Part shown: positions 18,416 to 25,619 of the stretch, in pieces | Position numbering within the stretch: the first letter of the stretch is position 1 | How the letters are laid out: the number at the start of each line of letters is the position of its first letter | The notes under the pieces: generated by a model | Database searches by the model: none | What the model was told of the DNA's origin: nothing | What the model saw: only the letters and a program-made list of their open reading frames with translations | Origin: Pseudobacillus lumedeiriae | GTDB lineage: Bacteria; Bacillota; Bacilli; Bacillales; Domibacillaceae | Reading direction: 5' to 3' | Assembly (NCBI RefSeq): GCF_044891285.1 | Contig: NZ_JAUIYO010000012.1 | Span: 1-64,000 of the forward strand | Length of the DNA: 64,000 nucleotides | Program-made: the position numbers and the translations under genes

Positions 18416-19177
18416 ATGGGAAAAATCATTGCAGTAGCTAACCAAAAAGGGGGAGTAGGGAAAACAACAACCTCTGTTAATCTAGGAGCTTGTTTAGCGT
18501 CGCTCGATAAAAAAGTACTGGTCGTTGATATTGATCCGCAAGGAAATACAACAAGCGGCGCGGGAATTGAAAAAGGCGATGTTGACGAATGCATTTATGA
18601 TGTATTAGTTGATGATATGGATATAACGGATATTATTAAACCGGCTGCCGTAGAAAATTTATTTGTAGCACCGGCAACCATTTCACTAGCGGGCGCCGAT
18701 ATTGAACTTGTGCCAACCATTTCCCGGGAATTACGCTTGAAAAGAGCGCTAGAAACAGTACGTGACAGTTTTGACTATATTTTAATCGATTGTCCTCCAT
18801 CGCTGGGACTATTGACGGTGAATGCTTTAACAGCGGCTGATTCCGTTATTATCCCTGTGCAGTGCGAGTATTATGCACTTGAAGGACTGAGTCAGCTTCT
18901 CAATACTGTACGACTCGTACAGAAGCATTTAAATAAAGAACTGGCTATTGAAGGAGTCCTGCTGACAATGCTAGATGCCCGTACAAATTTGGGGCTGCAA
19001 GTAATTGAAGAAGTAAAAAAGTATTTTCAGGATCGAGTGTATCGAACAATTATTCCAAGAAATGTTCGGCTTAGCGAAGCTCCAAGTCATGGAAAACCAA
19101 TTATTTTGTATGACCCCCGTTCTAAAGGAGCTGAAATGTATTTAGACCTTGCAAAGGAGGTGGCAGCTAATGGTTAA
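18416..19177 (+). CDS. soj: Chromosome partitioning ATPase Soj (ParA)
   Basis: 253 aa from ATG 18416, the exact family length; GTG 18407 lies inside the RBS AGGTGG. The deviant Walker A KGGVGKTTTS is at residues 11-20, Walker A' DIDPQGN near 40-46 and Walker B-like LIDCPPSLG near 125. A dynamic ATPase that segregates origins with ParB and regulates DnaA. The last codons overlap the parB start by 8 bp, indicating translational coupling. A candidate Noc-binding site lies inside the gene. Confidence 0.98.
   Translation: MGKIIAVANQKGGVGKTTTSVNLGACLASLDKKVLVVDIDPQGNTTSGAGIEKGDVDECIYDVLVDDMDITDIIKPAAVENLFVAPATISLAGADIELVPTISRELRLKRALETVRDSFDYILIDCPPSLGLLTVNALTAADSVIIPVQCEYYALEGLSQLLNTVRLVQKHLNKELAIEGVLLTMLDARTNLGLQVIEEVKKYFQDRVYRTIIPRNVRLSEAPSHGKPIILYDPRSKGAEMYLDLAKEVAANG
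18719..18732. promoter_or_regulatory. Candidate Noc-binding site in soj
   Basis: ATTTCCCGGGAATT differs at one position from the B. subtilis Noc consensus ATTTCCCGGGAAAT. Noc sites are dispersed in coding and non-coding DNA outside the terminus, so a site inside soj is plausible, but a single near-match may be chance. Confidence 0.45.
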
Positions 19178-20021
19178 AGCACTGGGGAAAGGAATCAACG
19201 CTATTATTCATGGAAATCAACTTAAAGATGATGAGGTAGTCAAAGATGTAAAACTAAAGGAGCTGCGACCAAATCCTTATCAGCCACGTAAAATTTTTAA
19301 CGAAGAAACCATTGAGGAATTAAAAGAGTCTATTAAAGAACATGGAATTTTACAGCCGATTATTGTCCGCCGAAGTATTAAAGGCTATGAAATTGTTGTT
19401 GGAGAAAGAAGATACCGGGCAGCTAAAGAGGCCGGACTTGAAAGAGTTCCTGTCGTTATCCGTGAACTGTCTGATAAGCAAATGATGGAGTGGGCTTTAC
19501 TTGAAAATCTGCAAAGAGAAGATTTAACGGCTCTTGAGGAAGCTGCAGCTTATCAGACTCTTATTGAAAGACTAAACCTTACGCAAGAAGAGTTAGCAGT
19601 AAAAATGGGGAAAAGCCGCTCTCATATAGCCAATCACCTGCGCCTGCTCTCATTGCCGATGGAAGTACAACAACTTCTGACGGAAGGAAAATTAACAATG
19701 GGTCATGGACGGGCGCTCGCAGGCTTAAAAAAGAAGGAGCAAATTATCCATGGTGCGAAAAAAGTTATATCAGAAGGTTTAAATGTCCGGCAGCTCGAAA
19801 AGTGGATTCAGCAGCTTCAAGAGAATGTTCCACGTGAAACATCAGTTTCTAAGAGAACAAAAGATATATTTTTAAAAGAACAGGAAGATGTATTAAGGGA
19901 ACATTTCAGCACATCTGTTCACATTAGACAGACGAAAGATAAGAAAAAAGGAAAAATTGAAATTGAATTTTTATCAGTAGACGATTTAAACAGAATACTT
20001 GATTTATTAAAAAAAGATTAA
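19170..20021 (+). CDS. parB: Chromosome partitioning CTPase ParB (Spo0J)
   Basis: 283 aa from ATG 19170, 7 nt after AAAGGAGGTG. Begins KALGKGINAII (Soj-stimulating N-terminus). CTP-binding motif VGERRYRAAKEAGL near residue 80; helix-turn-helix around 135-165 (LTQEELAVKMGKSRSHIANHLRLL); C-terminal dimerisation region. ParB binds parS, spreads as a sliding clamp and recruits SMC. A perfect parS lies inside its own gene, as in B. subtilis spo0J. Confidence 0.98.
   Translation: MVKALGKGINAIIHGNQLKDDEVVKDVKLKELRPNPYQPRKIFNEETIEELKESIKEHGILQPIIVRRSIKGYEIVVGERRYRAAKEAGLERVPVVIRELSDKQMMEWALLENLQREDLTALEEAAAYQTLIERLNLTQEELAVKMGKSRSHIANHLRLLSLPMEVQQLLTEGKLTMGHGRALAGLKKKEQIIHGAKKVISEGLNVRQLEKWIQQLQENVPRETSVSKRTKDIFLKEQEDVLREHFSTSVHIRQTKDKKKGKIEIEFLSVDDLNRILDLLKKD
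19826..19841. promoter_or_regulatory. parS: parS site in parB
   Basis: TGTTCCACGTGAAACA is an exact match to the B. subtilis parS consensus TGTTNCACGTGAAACA. Confidence 0.93.
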
Positions 20022-20023
20022 TC

Positions 20024-20055
20024 AGGGAGCTGTCGATGATCGACAGCTCCCTTTA
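20024..20055 (+). terminator. parB terminator
   Basis: AGGGAGCTGTCGAT pairs perfectly with ATCGACAGCTCCCT, followed by TTTAT; the T tract is short but the stem is very strong. Confidence 0.8.
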
Positions 20056-20084
20056 TGATTTATAAATGAGAAGGAGAGAAGAAA

Positions 20085-20789
20085 GTGGTACTATATGGAT
20101 CAATTGTGAATGCGTTGGCTATTGTTGCTGGATCACTGCTCGGCAAGTGGTTCAATCGTATTCCGGAAGGGATTAAAGGAACCGTGATGCAGGCAATTGG
20201 ATTAGCCGTCATCGTGCTCGGCCTGCAGATGGGATTGAAAAGTGAAGAATTTTTAACTGTGATTGTTAGTCTAGTGATTGGGGCAGTGATTGGGGAGGTG
20301 CTCAAGCTAGATAATCGTCTAAATCAGCTTGGTTTGTGGCTAGAAAAAAAGGTTGGAAAAAAGAATGATGAAATAAGCATTTCTCAAGGATTTGTGACAG
20401 CGACATTAATCTTTGTTGTTGGAGCCATGGCTATTCTTGGGGCATTAGACAGCGGCATTCGCGGCAGTCACGAGGTGCTTTTTACAAAAGCGATCCTTGA
20501 TGGCGTGACCGCTCTCGTTTTAACAACTACTTTAGGAATTGGTGTGGTCTTTTCAGCTATTCCCGTCTTGGTTTATCAAGGGATGATTGCCGTATTTGCC
20601 ACACAAATTGACCAGTTCGTTCCTAAGGAATGGATGGATGCTTTTATTATAGAAATGACTGCCACTGGCGGAATTATGATTATGGCTATCGGGTTAAACG
20701 TACTTGGCTTGACGAAAGTGCGGGTAGCAAATTTACTGCCAAGCCTCTTTGTAGTCGGGCTGATCATTACGATTCAATATCTTCTTTAA
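20085..20789 (+). CDS. DUF554 family membrane protein
   Basis: 234 aa, GTG start 7 nt after AAGGAGAGAAG. Seven or so hydrophobic segments; glycine-rich SIVNALAIVAGSLLGKWF start and the FVTATLIFVVGAMAILGALDSG segment are typical of DUF554 (YdfK/YqgA type), a putative transporter of unknown substrate. It is convergent with yyaC and overlaps its 3' end by 23 bp. The gene recurs at this place near parB in Bacillus genomes. Confidence 0.85.
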   Translation: MVLYGSIVNALAIVAGSLLGKWFNRIPEGIKGTVMQAIGLAVIVLGLQMGLKSEEFLTVIVSLVIGAVIGEVLKLDNRLNQLGLWLEKKVGKKNDEISISQGFVTATLIFVVGAMAILGALDSGIRGSHEVLFTKAILDGVTALVLTTTLGIGVVFSAIPVLVYQGMIAVFATQIDQFVPKEWMDAFIIEMTATGGIMIMAIGLNVLGLTKVRVANLLPSLFVVGLIITIQYLL

Positions 20790-21444
20790 ATAAGTGATTC
20801 GGCTGCATAATGGCCTGCTTTTTTGTGTTTACCTGTATTCCATTATCTGATTGATGTAAATCTTGTAAGATCGCGGAGGCTGAATAACGAACAGATGCTT
20901 CAGCAATTCCTTCGGCTATGACACGAGCCATACTCATTACGAGATGAAGACGTGTATTTTGTAAAACGAAAAACTCCATAAACCCGCTTACGTTGACAAT
21001 ACCAGTTATGTGAGCATCACCAACTTCTGGGAGTTCTTTTTTTACTCCGGCACCTGGTTTGACAGGTCCTTTGCCAACTTGTATGTTTCCAACACTTTTC
21101 AATCTGCCTAGACATGCATCGGCACCAACAATAAAAGGATTTTTATGCTGTTTTTGGATCAGAGATAATTTCTCTACTAGATTCACCGCATGGACAGGGT
21201 TCTGAAGTGTACCATACGTATGAAAGTGACCCAAGTTTTTTTCTTCAAGCAGTGTGCCGATTAATGGGCCGAGAGAATCACCGGTTGAGCGGTCAGTTCC
21301 AATGAAAGTAAAGACGATTGGGCAGCTTCCTGGCGACGGAAGCAGCGTCAGTAAGTGATCAGCAAATGCGGAAGCTGCTTGCTGCTCTTCATAATGAACA
21401 CTATATGAATCAGGTTTTCGTTCAAATAAATTTTTAAGATTCAT
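20767..21444 (-). CDS. yyaC: Spore protease-like YyaC (DUF1256)
   Basis: 225 aa. DUF1256, a family related to the GPR spore protease: PIVFTFIGTDRSTGDSLGPLIGTLL, VGADACLGR and GVKKELPEVGDAHITGIVNVSGF. In B. subtilis yyaC is a forespore gene beside spo0J; its substrate is unknown. RBS AGGAGGT precedes ATG 21444. It is the only minus-strand gene in this core stretch. Confidence 0.9.
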   Translation of the reverse strand: MNLKNLFERKPDSYSVHYEEQQAASAFADHLLTLLPSPGSCPIVFTFIGTDRSTGDSLGPLIGTLLEEKNLGHFHTYGTLQNPVHAVNLVEKLSLIQKQHKNPFIVGADACLGRLKSVGNIQVGKGPVKPGAGVKKELPEVGDAHITGIVNVSGFMEFFVLQNTRLHLVMSMARVIAEGIAEASVRYSASAILQDLHQSDNGIQVNTKKQAIMQPNHLFKEDIES

Positions 21445-21616
21445 ATGTTACCTCCTGCTGGATAATAGTAACAGTATACGGATTTCAAAGGGTTTCTATA
21501 CATGATGCTAAGTGAAAAAAGAAAGTTTCATCTAAAAGTGTGTGACTATTAATTTTTTTTCATTCTTGTTAAAATGAAAGATATCCTTCGGTATGCACTA
21601 ATAAAGGAGGAATCGT

Positions 21617-22450
21617 ATGTCTACCATTCGGGATATAGTCGGGAAAAAGATATGGGATAAATTCACAAATGAAGAAACATGGTTAGCCTGGGGCGAAGGT
21701 GCGTTAAAAATTATGTTGACGCTGATAGTGGCTGTCATCGTCGTGAAAGCCGCTAAAGTCATGCTTCGCAACTTTTTTCATTTGCGTTCAAAAACCCGTC
21801 TTGGATTTTCGGAGCGGCGGGAGAATACGCTTTTAAAACTAACGGAAAATGTGCTTTCTTATGTTGTGTATTTTGTTGCTTTAATCAATATATTATCTAT
21901 ACTAACCTTTGATATTAAAGGGTTAATTGCCGGTGCTGGTGTAGTGGGGCTTGCCATTGGTTTCGGCGCTCAAAACCTTGTGCGTGATGTCATCACTGGT
22001 TTTTTTATTATTTTTGAGGATCAATTTTCAGTCGGTGATTTTGTGCGTATTGGCACGTTTGAAGGTACCGTAGAGGAAATAGGGTTAAGAACAACAAAAA
22101 TTAAAAATTGGACAGGAGAGCTTCACATTTTACCGAATGGGACTATCAGTCAAGTGACGAACTTTTCTTTACATAACAGTATAGCTATTGTAGATGTGAC
22201 CATTGCTTCTGGAGAGAATATTGAGGAAGCAGAAAAGGAAATTGCTGATTTATTAGAAACATTGCCTGATAAGTACGAGGAAATTGTTGCAGCACCTAAA
22301 TTGCTCGGTGTTCAAGAATTAGGTGTTTCTGATGTAGTGTTGAGAATTACAGCTGAAACGATTCCGATGAAGCATGCGTTTGTCGCCCGGATGATCCGTA
22401 AAGAGGTAAAATTATGTCTTGATCGCAGCGGAGTTGAAATGTCCGGATGA
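21617..22450 (+). CDS. Small-conductance mechanosensitive channel (MscS family)
   Basis: 277 aa. Three membrane helices near residues 30-50, 75-95 and 100-125. The pore helix GAGVVGLAIGFGAQNLVRDVITGFFIIFEDQFSVGDFV carries the alternating Gly/Ala pattern of MscS pores. A beta domain (GTVEEIGLRTTKIKNW) and C-terminal alpha/beta domain follow. It releases solutes on hypo-osmotic shock. RBS AAAGGAGG before ATG. Upstream and downstream neighbours yyaC and DUF951 match the Bacillus pattern. Confidence 0.92.
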   Translation: MSTIRDIVGKKIWDKFTNEETWLAWGEGALKIMLTLIVAVIVVKAAKVMLRNFFHLRSKTRLGFSERRENTLLKLTENVLSYVVYFVALINILSILTFDIKGLIAGAGVVGLAIGFGAQNLVRDVITGFFIIFEDQFSVGDFVRIGTFEGTVEEIGLRTTKIKNWTGELHILPNGTISQVTNFSLHNSIAIVDVTIASGENIEEAEKEIADLLETLPDKYEEIVAAPKLLGVQELGVSDVVLRITAETIPMKHAFVARMIRKEVKLCLDRSGVEMSG

Positions 22451-22592
22451 TCGATCAGCAAAGAAGCAGACTAGTACGTTGATGAAAATAGAATTCAAAT
22501 TCCATTTCCGCGGCTGGTTATGTACTCCCGTAATGAGCAAGAAAAAGCGGTGGCACGAAATAAGCATGAGCGTGTGAAAGGGGGCTGATCTA

Positions 22593-22799
22593 ATGGAAAA
22601 GACATTTGATTTACATGATGTAGTAGAAATGAAAAAGCCGCATCCATGTGGAACAAACCGCTGGAAAATTATTAGACTTGGCATGGACATCCGTATAAAA
22701 TGCGAGGGCTGTGGGCACAGCGTCATTTTACCAAGAAAAGAGTTCACTAAAAAAATGAAAAAAGTCATCGATCTATCCGAAAATAGCAGCGAACAATAA
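22593..22799 (+). CDS. DUF951 zinc-ribbon-like small protein
   Basis: 68 aa. The core is MKKPHPCGTNRWKIIRLGMDI, then CEGCGHSVILPR: three cysteines and a histidine suggest a metal-binding ribbon. DUF951 proteins are conserved next to ychF in Firmicutes, sometimes fused to or co-transcribed with mscS; function unknown. Confidence 0.9.
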   Translation: MEKTFDLHDVVEMKKPHPCGTNRWKIIRLGMDIRIKCEGCGHSVILPRKEFTKKMKKVIDLSENSSEQ

Positions 22800-22816
22800 C
22801 GCTGCTATTTTTTTTA
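22782..22816 (+). terminator. Terminator after DUF951 gene
   Basis: AATAGCAGCG pairs perfectly with CGCTGCTATT over a short loop, followed by eight T. The stem begins within the last codons of the gene. Confidence 0.9.
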
Positions 22817-22819
22817 TAG

Positions 22820-22947
22820 AAAAGCGGAAGCGCCTGTTCTGCCCCGACAGGCAAATGTTCTTTGCTCAAAGAAGTGGCCCTTTGACTTCAGCGAGCGAAA
22901 GTTATTTGAACCGAGGAGCAGGGCTGAGGAAAAGCGGCAATTGCCTT
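22820..22947. repeat. Bacillales AAAAGCGGAAGCGCC-type dispersed repeat
   Basis: Begins GAAAAGCGGAAGCGCCTG and continues CCCCGACAGGCAAATGTTC. A shorter related start occurs at 34,484-34,513 in the tRNA cluster. This family of short intergenic repeats is, from memory, frequent in Bacillus-type genomes. The end AAAAGCGGCAATTGCCTTTTTT contains a small palindrome that may act as a terminator. Confidence 0.55.
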
Positions 22948-23028
22948 TTTTTATGACTAAATTTATACTTATGAAAGGTTTGAAACGAAAATAAACAATT
23001 GAAGAGTGTAAATAGAGGAGTGACTGAA

Positions 23029-24129
23029 ATGGCTTTAACAGCTGGAATTGTCGGTTTGCCTAACGTAGGGAAATCTACATTATTTAATGCAATTACGAAA
23101 GCGGGAGCAGAATCCGCTAACTATCCTTTCTGTACCATTGATCCAAATGTCGGGATCGTAGAAGTACCGGATGGCCGTTTAAATAAGCTTACGGAAATGG
23201 TGGAGCCGAAAAAAACCGTTCCTACAGCATTTGAATTTACAGATATTGCAGGAATTGTAAAAGGAGCGAGCAAAGGAGAAGGACTCGGCAACAAGTTCCT
23301 GGCCCATATTCGTGAAGTAGATGCCATTTGTCAAGTAGTCCGCTGCTTTGCTGATGACAATATTACACACGTATCTGGAAAGGTAGACCCGATTGATGAT
23401 ATTGAAGTTATCAACCTAGAGTTAATTTTAGCTGATTTGGAGACAGTCGATAAACGTCTTGTGCGTGTAGCTAAACTAGCAAAACAAAAAGATAAAGATG
23501 CTGTCATGGAAAATGATATATTAGTAAAATTAAAAGAAGCGCTGGAAGAGAACAAACCGGCTCGTACGGTGGAGTTTTCCGAAGAACAGGCACGTATTGC
23601 TAAACAGCTTCATTTATTGACAGCCAAACCAATGCTATACGTGGCTAACGTTGGTGAAGAAGATATCGTTGATCCATCCGACAATGAATACGTTCAAAAA
23701 GTCCGCGAATTTGCGGCGGAAGATAATGCCGAAGTTATTGTTGTGTGTGCGAAAATTGAAGAAGAAATTGCTGAACTCGACGACGAAGAAAAAACGATGT
23801 TTCTACAAGAGCTTGGCATTGAAGAATCTGGCCTGGATCAATTGATTCGTGCGGCTTATTCTTTGTTGGGGCTGGCTACTTATTTTACAGCAGGCGTTCA
23901 AGAAGTGCGAGCTTGGACTTTCCGTCAGGGAATGAAAGCACCGCAATGTGCGGGCGTTATTCATTCTGACTTTGAACGCGGGTTTATCCGTGCTGAAACA
24001 GTCTCCTATGATGATCTTGTTGCTGCTGGTTCTATGACCGCGGCAAAAGAAGCCGGTAAAGTCCGTCTTGAGGGAAAAGAATATATTATGAAAGACGGAG
24101 ACGTTGTACATTTTAGGTTTAACGTGTAA
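23029..24129 (+). CDS. ychF: Ribosome-binding ATPase YchF
   Basis: 366 aa from ATG 23029, after TAGAGGAG; the frame is open 30 bp further upstream without an RBS. OBG-family P-loop with GLPNVGKSTLFNAI, but the G4 motif is non-canonical (family trait giving ATP preference). C-terminal TGS domain with LGLATYFTAGVQEVRAW and VHFRFNV end. It interacts with ribosomes and the stress response. Adjacent to rpsF as in most Bacilli. Confidence 0.97.
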   Translation: MALTAGIVGLPNVGKSTLFNAITKAGAESANYPFCTIDPNVGIVEVPDGRLNKLTEMVEPKKTVPTAFEFTDIAGIVKGASKGEGLGNKFLAHIREVDAICQVVRCFADDNITHVSGKVDPIDDIEVINLELILADLETVDKRLVRVAKLAKQKDKDAVMENDILVKLKEALEENKPARTVEFSEEQARIAKQLHLLTAKPMLYVANVGEEDIVDPSDNEYVQKVREFAAEDNAEVIVVCAKIEEEIAELDDEEKTMFLQELGIEESGLDQLIRAAYSLLGLATYFTAGVQEVRAWTFRQGMKAPQCAGVIHSDFERGFIRAETVSYDDLVAAGSMTAAKEAGKVRLEGKEYIMKDGDVVHFRFNV

Positions 24130-24130
24130 G

Positions 24131-24244
24131 TTGCGCAAAAAGAGATGTTGTGTTATAATTCTATCTTGTGAGTAATGAAACAGTTACTCCTTGCTCTTTT
24201 CAAAAGGAAAGGAGCCGCATAGACCATGAGGAGGTGAAAGAAAG
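24131..24244 (+). promoter_or_regulatory. rpsF operon promoter and leader
   Basis: -35 TTGCGC (24131-24136) and -10 TATAAT (24154-24159) with a 17-bp spacer begin just after ychF. The ~80-nt leader contains GAGTAA...TTACTC and GAGCCGCATAGACC, reminiscent of the S6:S18 autoregulatory leader found upstream of rpsF in many bacteria. The promoter is clear; the S6:S18 assignment is tentative. Confidence 0.6.
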
Positions 24245-24535
24245 ATGAGAAAGTACGAATTTATGTACATTATCCGCCCAACTGTTGACGAGGACGCGAA
24301 AAAAGCAGTTGTTGAGCGCTTTGACGGAATCCTAACTTCTAACGGTGCGGAAATCATCGAATCTAAAGATTGGGGTAAACGTCGTTTAGCATATGAAATC
24401 AACGATTTTCGTGAAGGTTTCTACCAGTTGGTAAAAGCTAATGCTGAAGCTGAAGCTGTTCAAGAATTTGATCGTTTAGCAAAAATCAGCGACGACATCA
24501 TCCGCCACATCGTAGTTCGCGAAGATGATAAATAA
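24245..24535 (+). CDS. rpsF: 30S ribosomal protein S6
   Basis: 96 aa. MRKYEFMYIIRPTVDEDAKK and the GKRRLAYEINDFREGFYQL segment are characteristic. S6 binds S18 on the platform of the small subunit. First gene of the rpsF-ssb-rpsR operon; RBS GAGGAGGTGAAAG. Confidence 0.98.
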   Translation: MRKYEFMYIIRPTVDEDAKKAVVERFDGILTSNGAEIIESKDWGKRRLAYEINDFREGFYQLVKANAEAEAVQEFDRLAKISDDIIRHIVVREDDK

Positions 24536-24604
24536 ATCGTTTAAATAAACAAACTTTCAAAATGTTCCGTCTGGGATAATTTGAATTAAAGGGGGTTGAT
24601 TCTG

Positions 24605-25117
24605 ATGATGAACCGAGTCATTTTAGTTGGTCGTTTAACCAAAGATCCAGATCTTCGTTACACACCGAACGGAGTAGCTGTTGCTACTTTCACGCTGGCC
24701 GTTAATCGTTCATTCGCTAATCAGCAAGGTGAACGGGAAACGGACTTCATTAATTGCGTTGTTTGGCGTCGACCGGCAGAAAACGTAGCCAATTTCCTTA
24801 AAAAAGGAAGTTTGGCTGGAGTTGATGGCCGTATTCAAACACGTAATTATGAAGGACAAGACGGTAAACGGGTGTATGTCACCGAAGTTCTGGCTGAAAG
24901 CGTACAATTTTTAGAGCCGCGTAGCGCCGCCGCAGGCGGTCGCAGCAATGAGAATAATGCGTACGGGAGCGATCAAAGAAATCAGGACTTTCCGTTTGAA
25001 CAGCAGAATCAACGCAACAATAATAGCAATAAATCAAGTTATACAAGAATGGATGAAGATCCATTTGCAAGCGATGGACAGCCGATCGACATTTCAGATG
25101 ATGATCTGCCGTTCTAA
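24605..25117 (+). CDS. ssb: Single-stranded DNA-binding protein
   Basis: 170 aa from ATG 24605, 9 nt after AAAGGGGG; ATG 24608 is equally possible and TTG 24596 overlaps the RBS. OB fold starts MNRVILVGRLTKDPDLRYTP and includes INCVVWRRPAENVANFL. A Q/N-rich linker follows, and the acidic partner-binding tip is DISDDDLPF. It coats single-stranded DNA at forks. Placement between rpsF and rpsR is conserved in Bacilli. Confidence 0.98.
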   Translation: MMNRVILVGRLTKDPDLRYTPNGVAVATFTLAVNRSFANQQGERETDFINCVVWRRPAENVANFLKKGSLAGVDGRIQTRNYEGQDGKRVYVTEVLAESVQFLEPRSAAAGGRSNENNAYGSDQRNQDFPFEQQNQRNNNSNKSSYTRMDEDPFASDGQPIDISDDDLPF

Positions 25118-25142
25118 TGATTGAAAAAGGAGGGAAACGAAC

Positions 25143-25379
25143 ATGGCAGGTGGACGCAGAGGCGGACGTAAACGTAGAAAAGTGTGTTATTTCACTTCAA
25201 ACAATATTACACACATCGATTACAAAGATGTTGAACTTTTGAAAAAGTTTATCTCTGAACGTGGAAAAATTCTTCCACGCCGCGTAACTGGAACAAGTGC
25301 TAAATATCAGCGCCGTTTAACAATTGCAATTAAACGCGCTCGTACAGTAGCTCTTCTTCCATTCGTATCTGGAGAGTAA
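25143..25379 (+). CDS. rpsR: 30S ribosomal protein S18
   Basis: 78 aa, basic, with CYFTSNNITHIDYKDVELLKKF and RRLTIAIKRARTVALLPF. RBS AAAGGAGGG. Last gene of the operon, with two hairpin terminators behind it. Confidence 0.98.
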   Translation: MAGGRRGGRKRRKVCYFTSNNITHIDYKDVELLKKFISERGKILPRRVTGTSAKYQRRLTIAIKRARTVALLPFVSGE

Positions 25380-25386
25380 GTAGATA

Positions 25387-25417
25387 AAAACCTGCCTTAA
25401 CCGGCGGGTTTTTTTAT
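25387..25417 (+). terminator. rpsR terminator
   Basis: AACCTGCC and GGCGGGTT form a GC-rich stem followed by seven T. Confidence 0.88.
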
Positions 25418-25456
25418 TGTAGACATAGTTTAGTTAAATATTATTTATGTTAATTG

Positions 25457-25483
25457 AACATCCATCTTAATGGATGTTTTTTT
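25457..25483 (+). terminator. Second terminator-like hairpin after rpsR
   Basis: AACATCCAT pairs with ATGGATGTT, followed by TTTTTTAT. Confidence 0.75.
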
Positions 25484-25619
25484 ATTGGAAAAAATCACAC
25501 ATAAGTGTGGATATTTTAGTGAAACGTCCGATAAAAGAATAGAGTATTTTTTATTTTTTTAATATTTGAATAATACCAGGGGATGGGAAAATTATTCATA
25601 TTAGGGGAGGATGAAGCGA

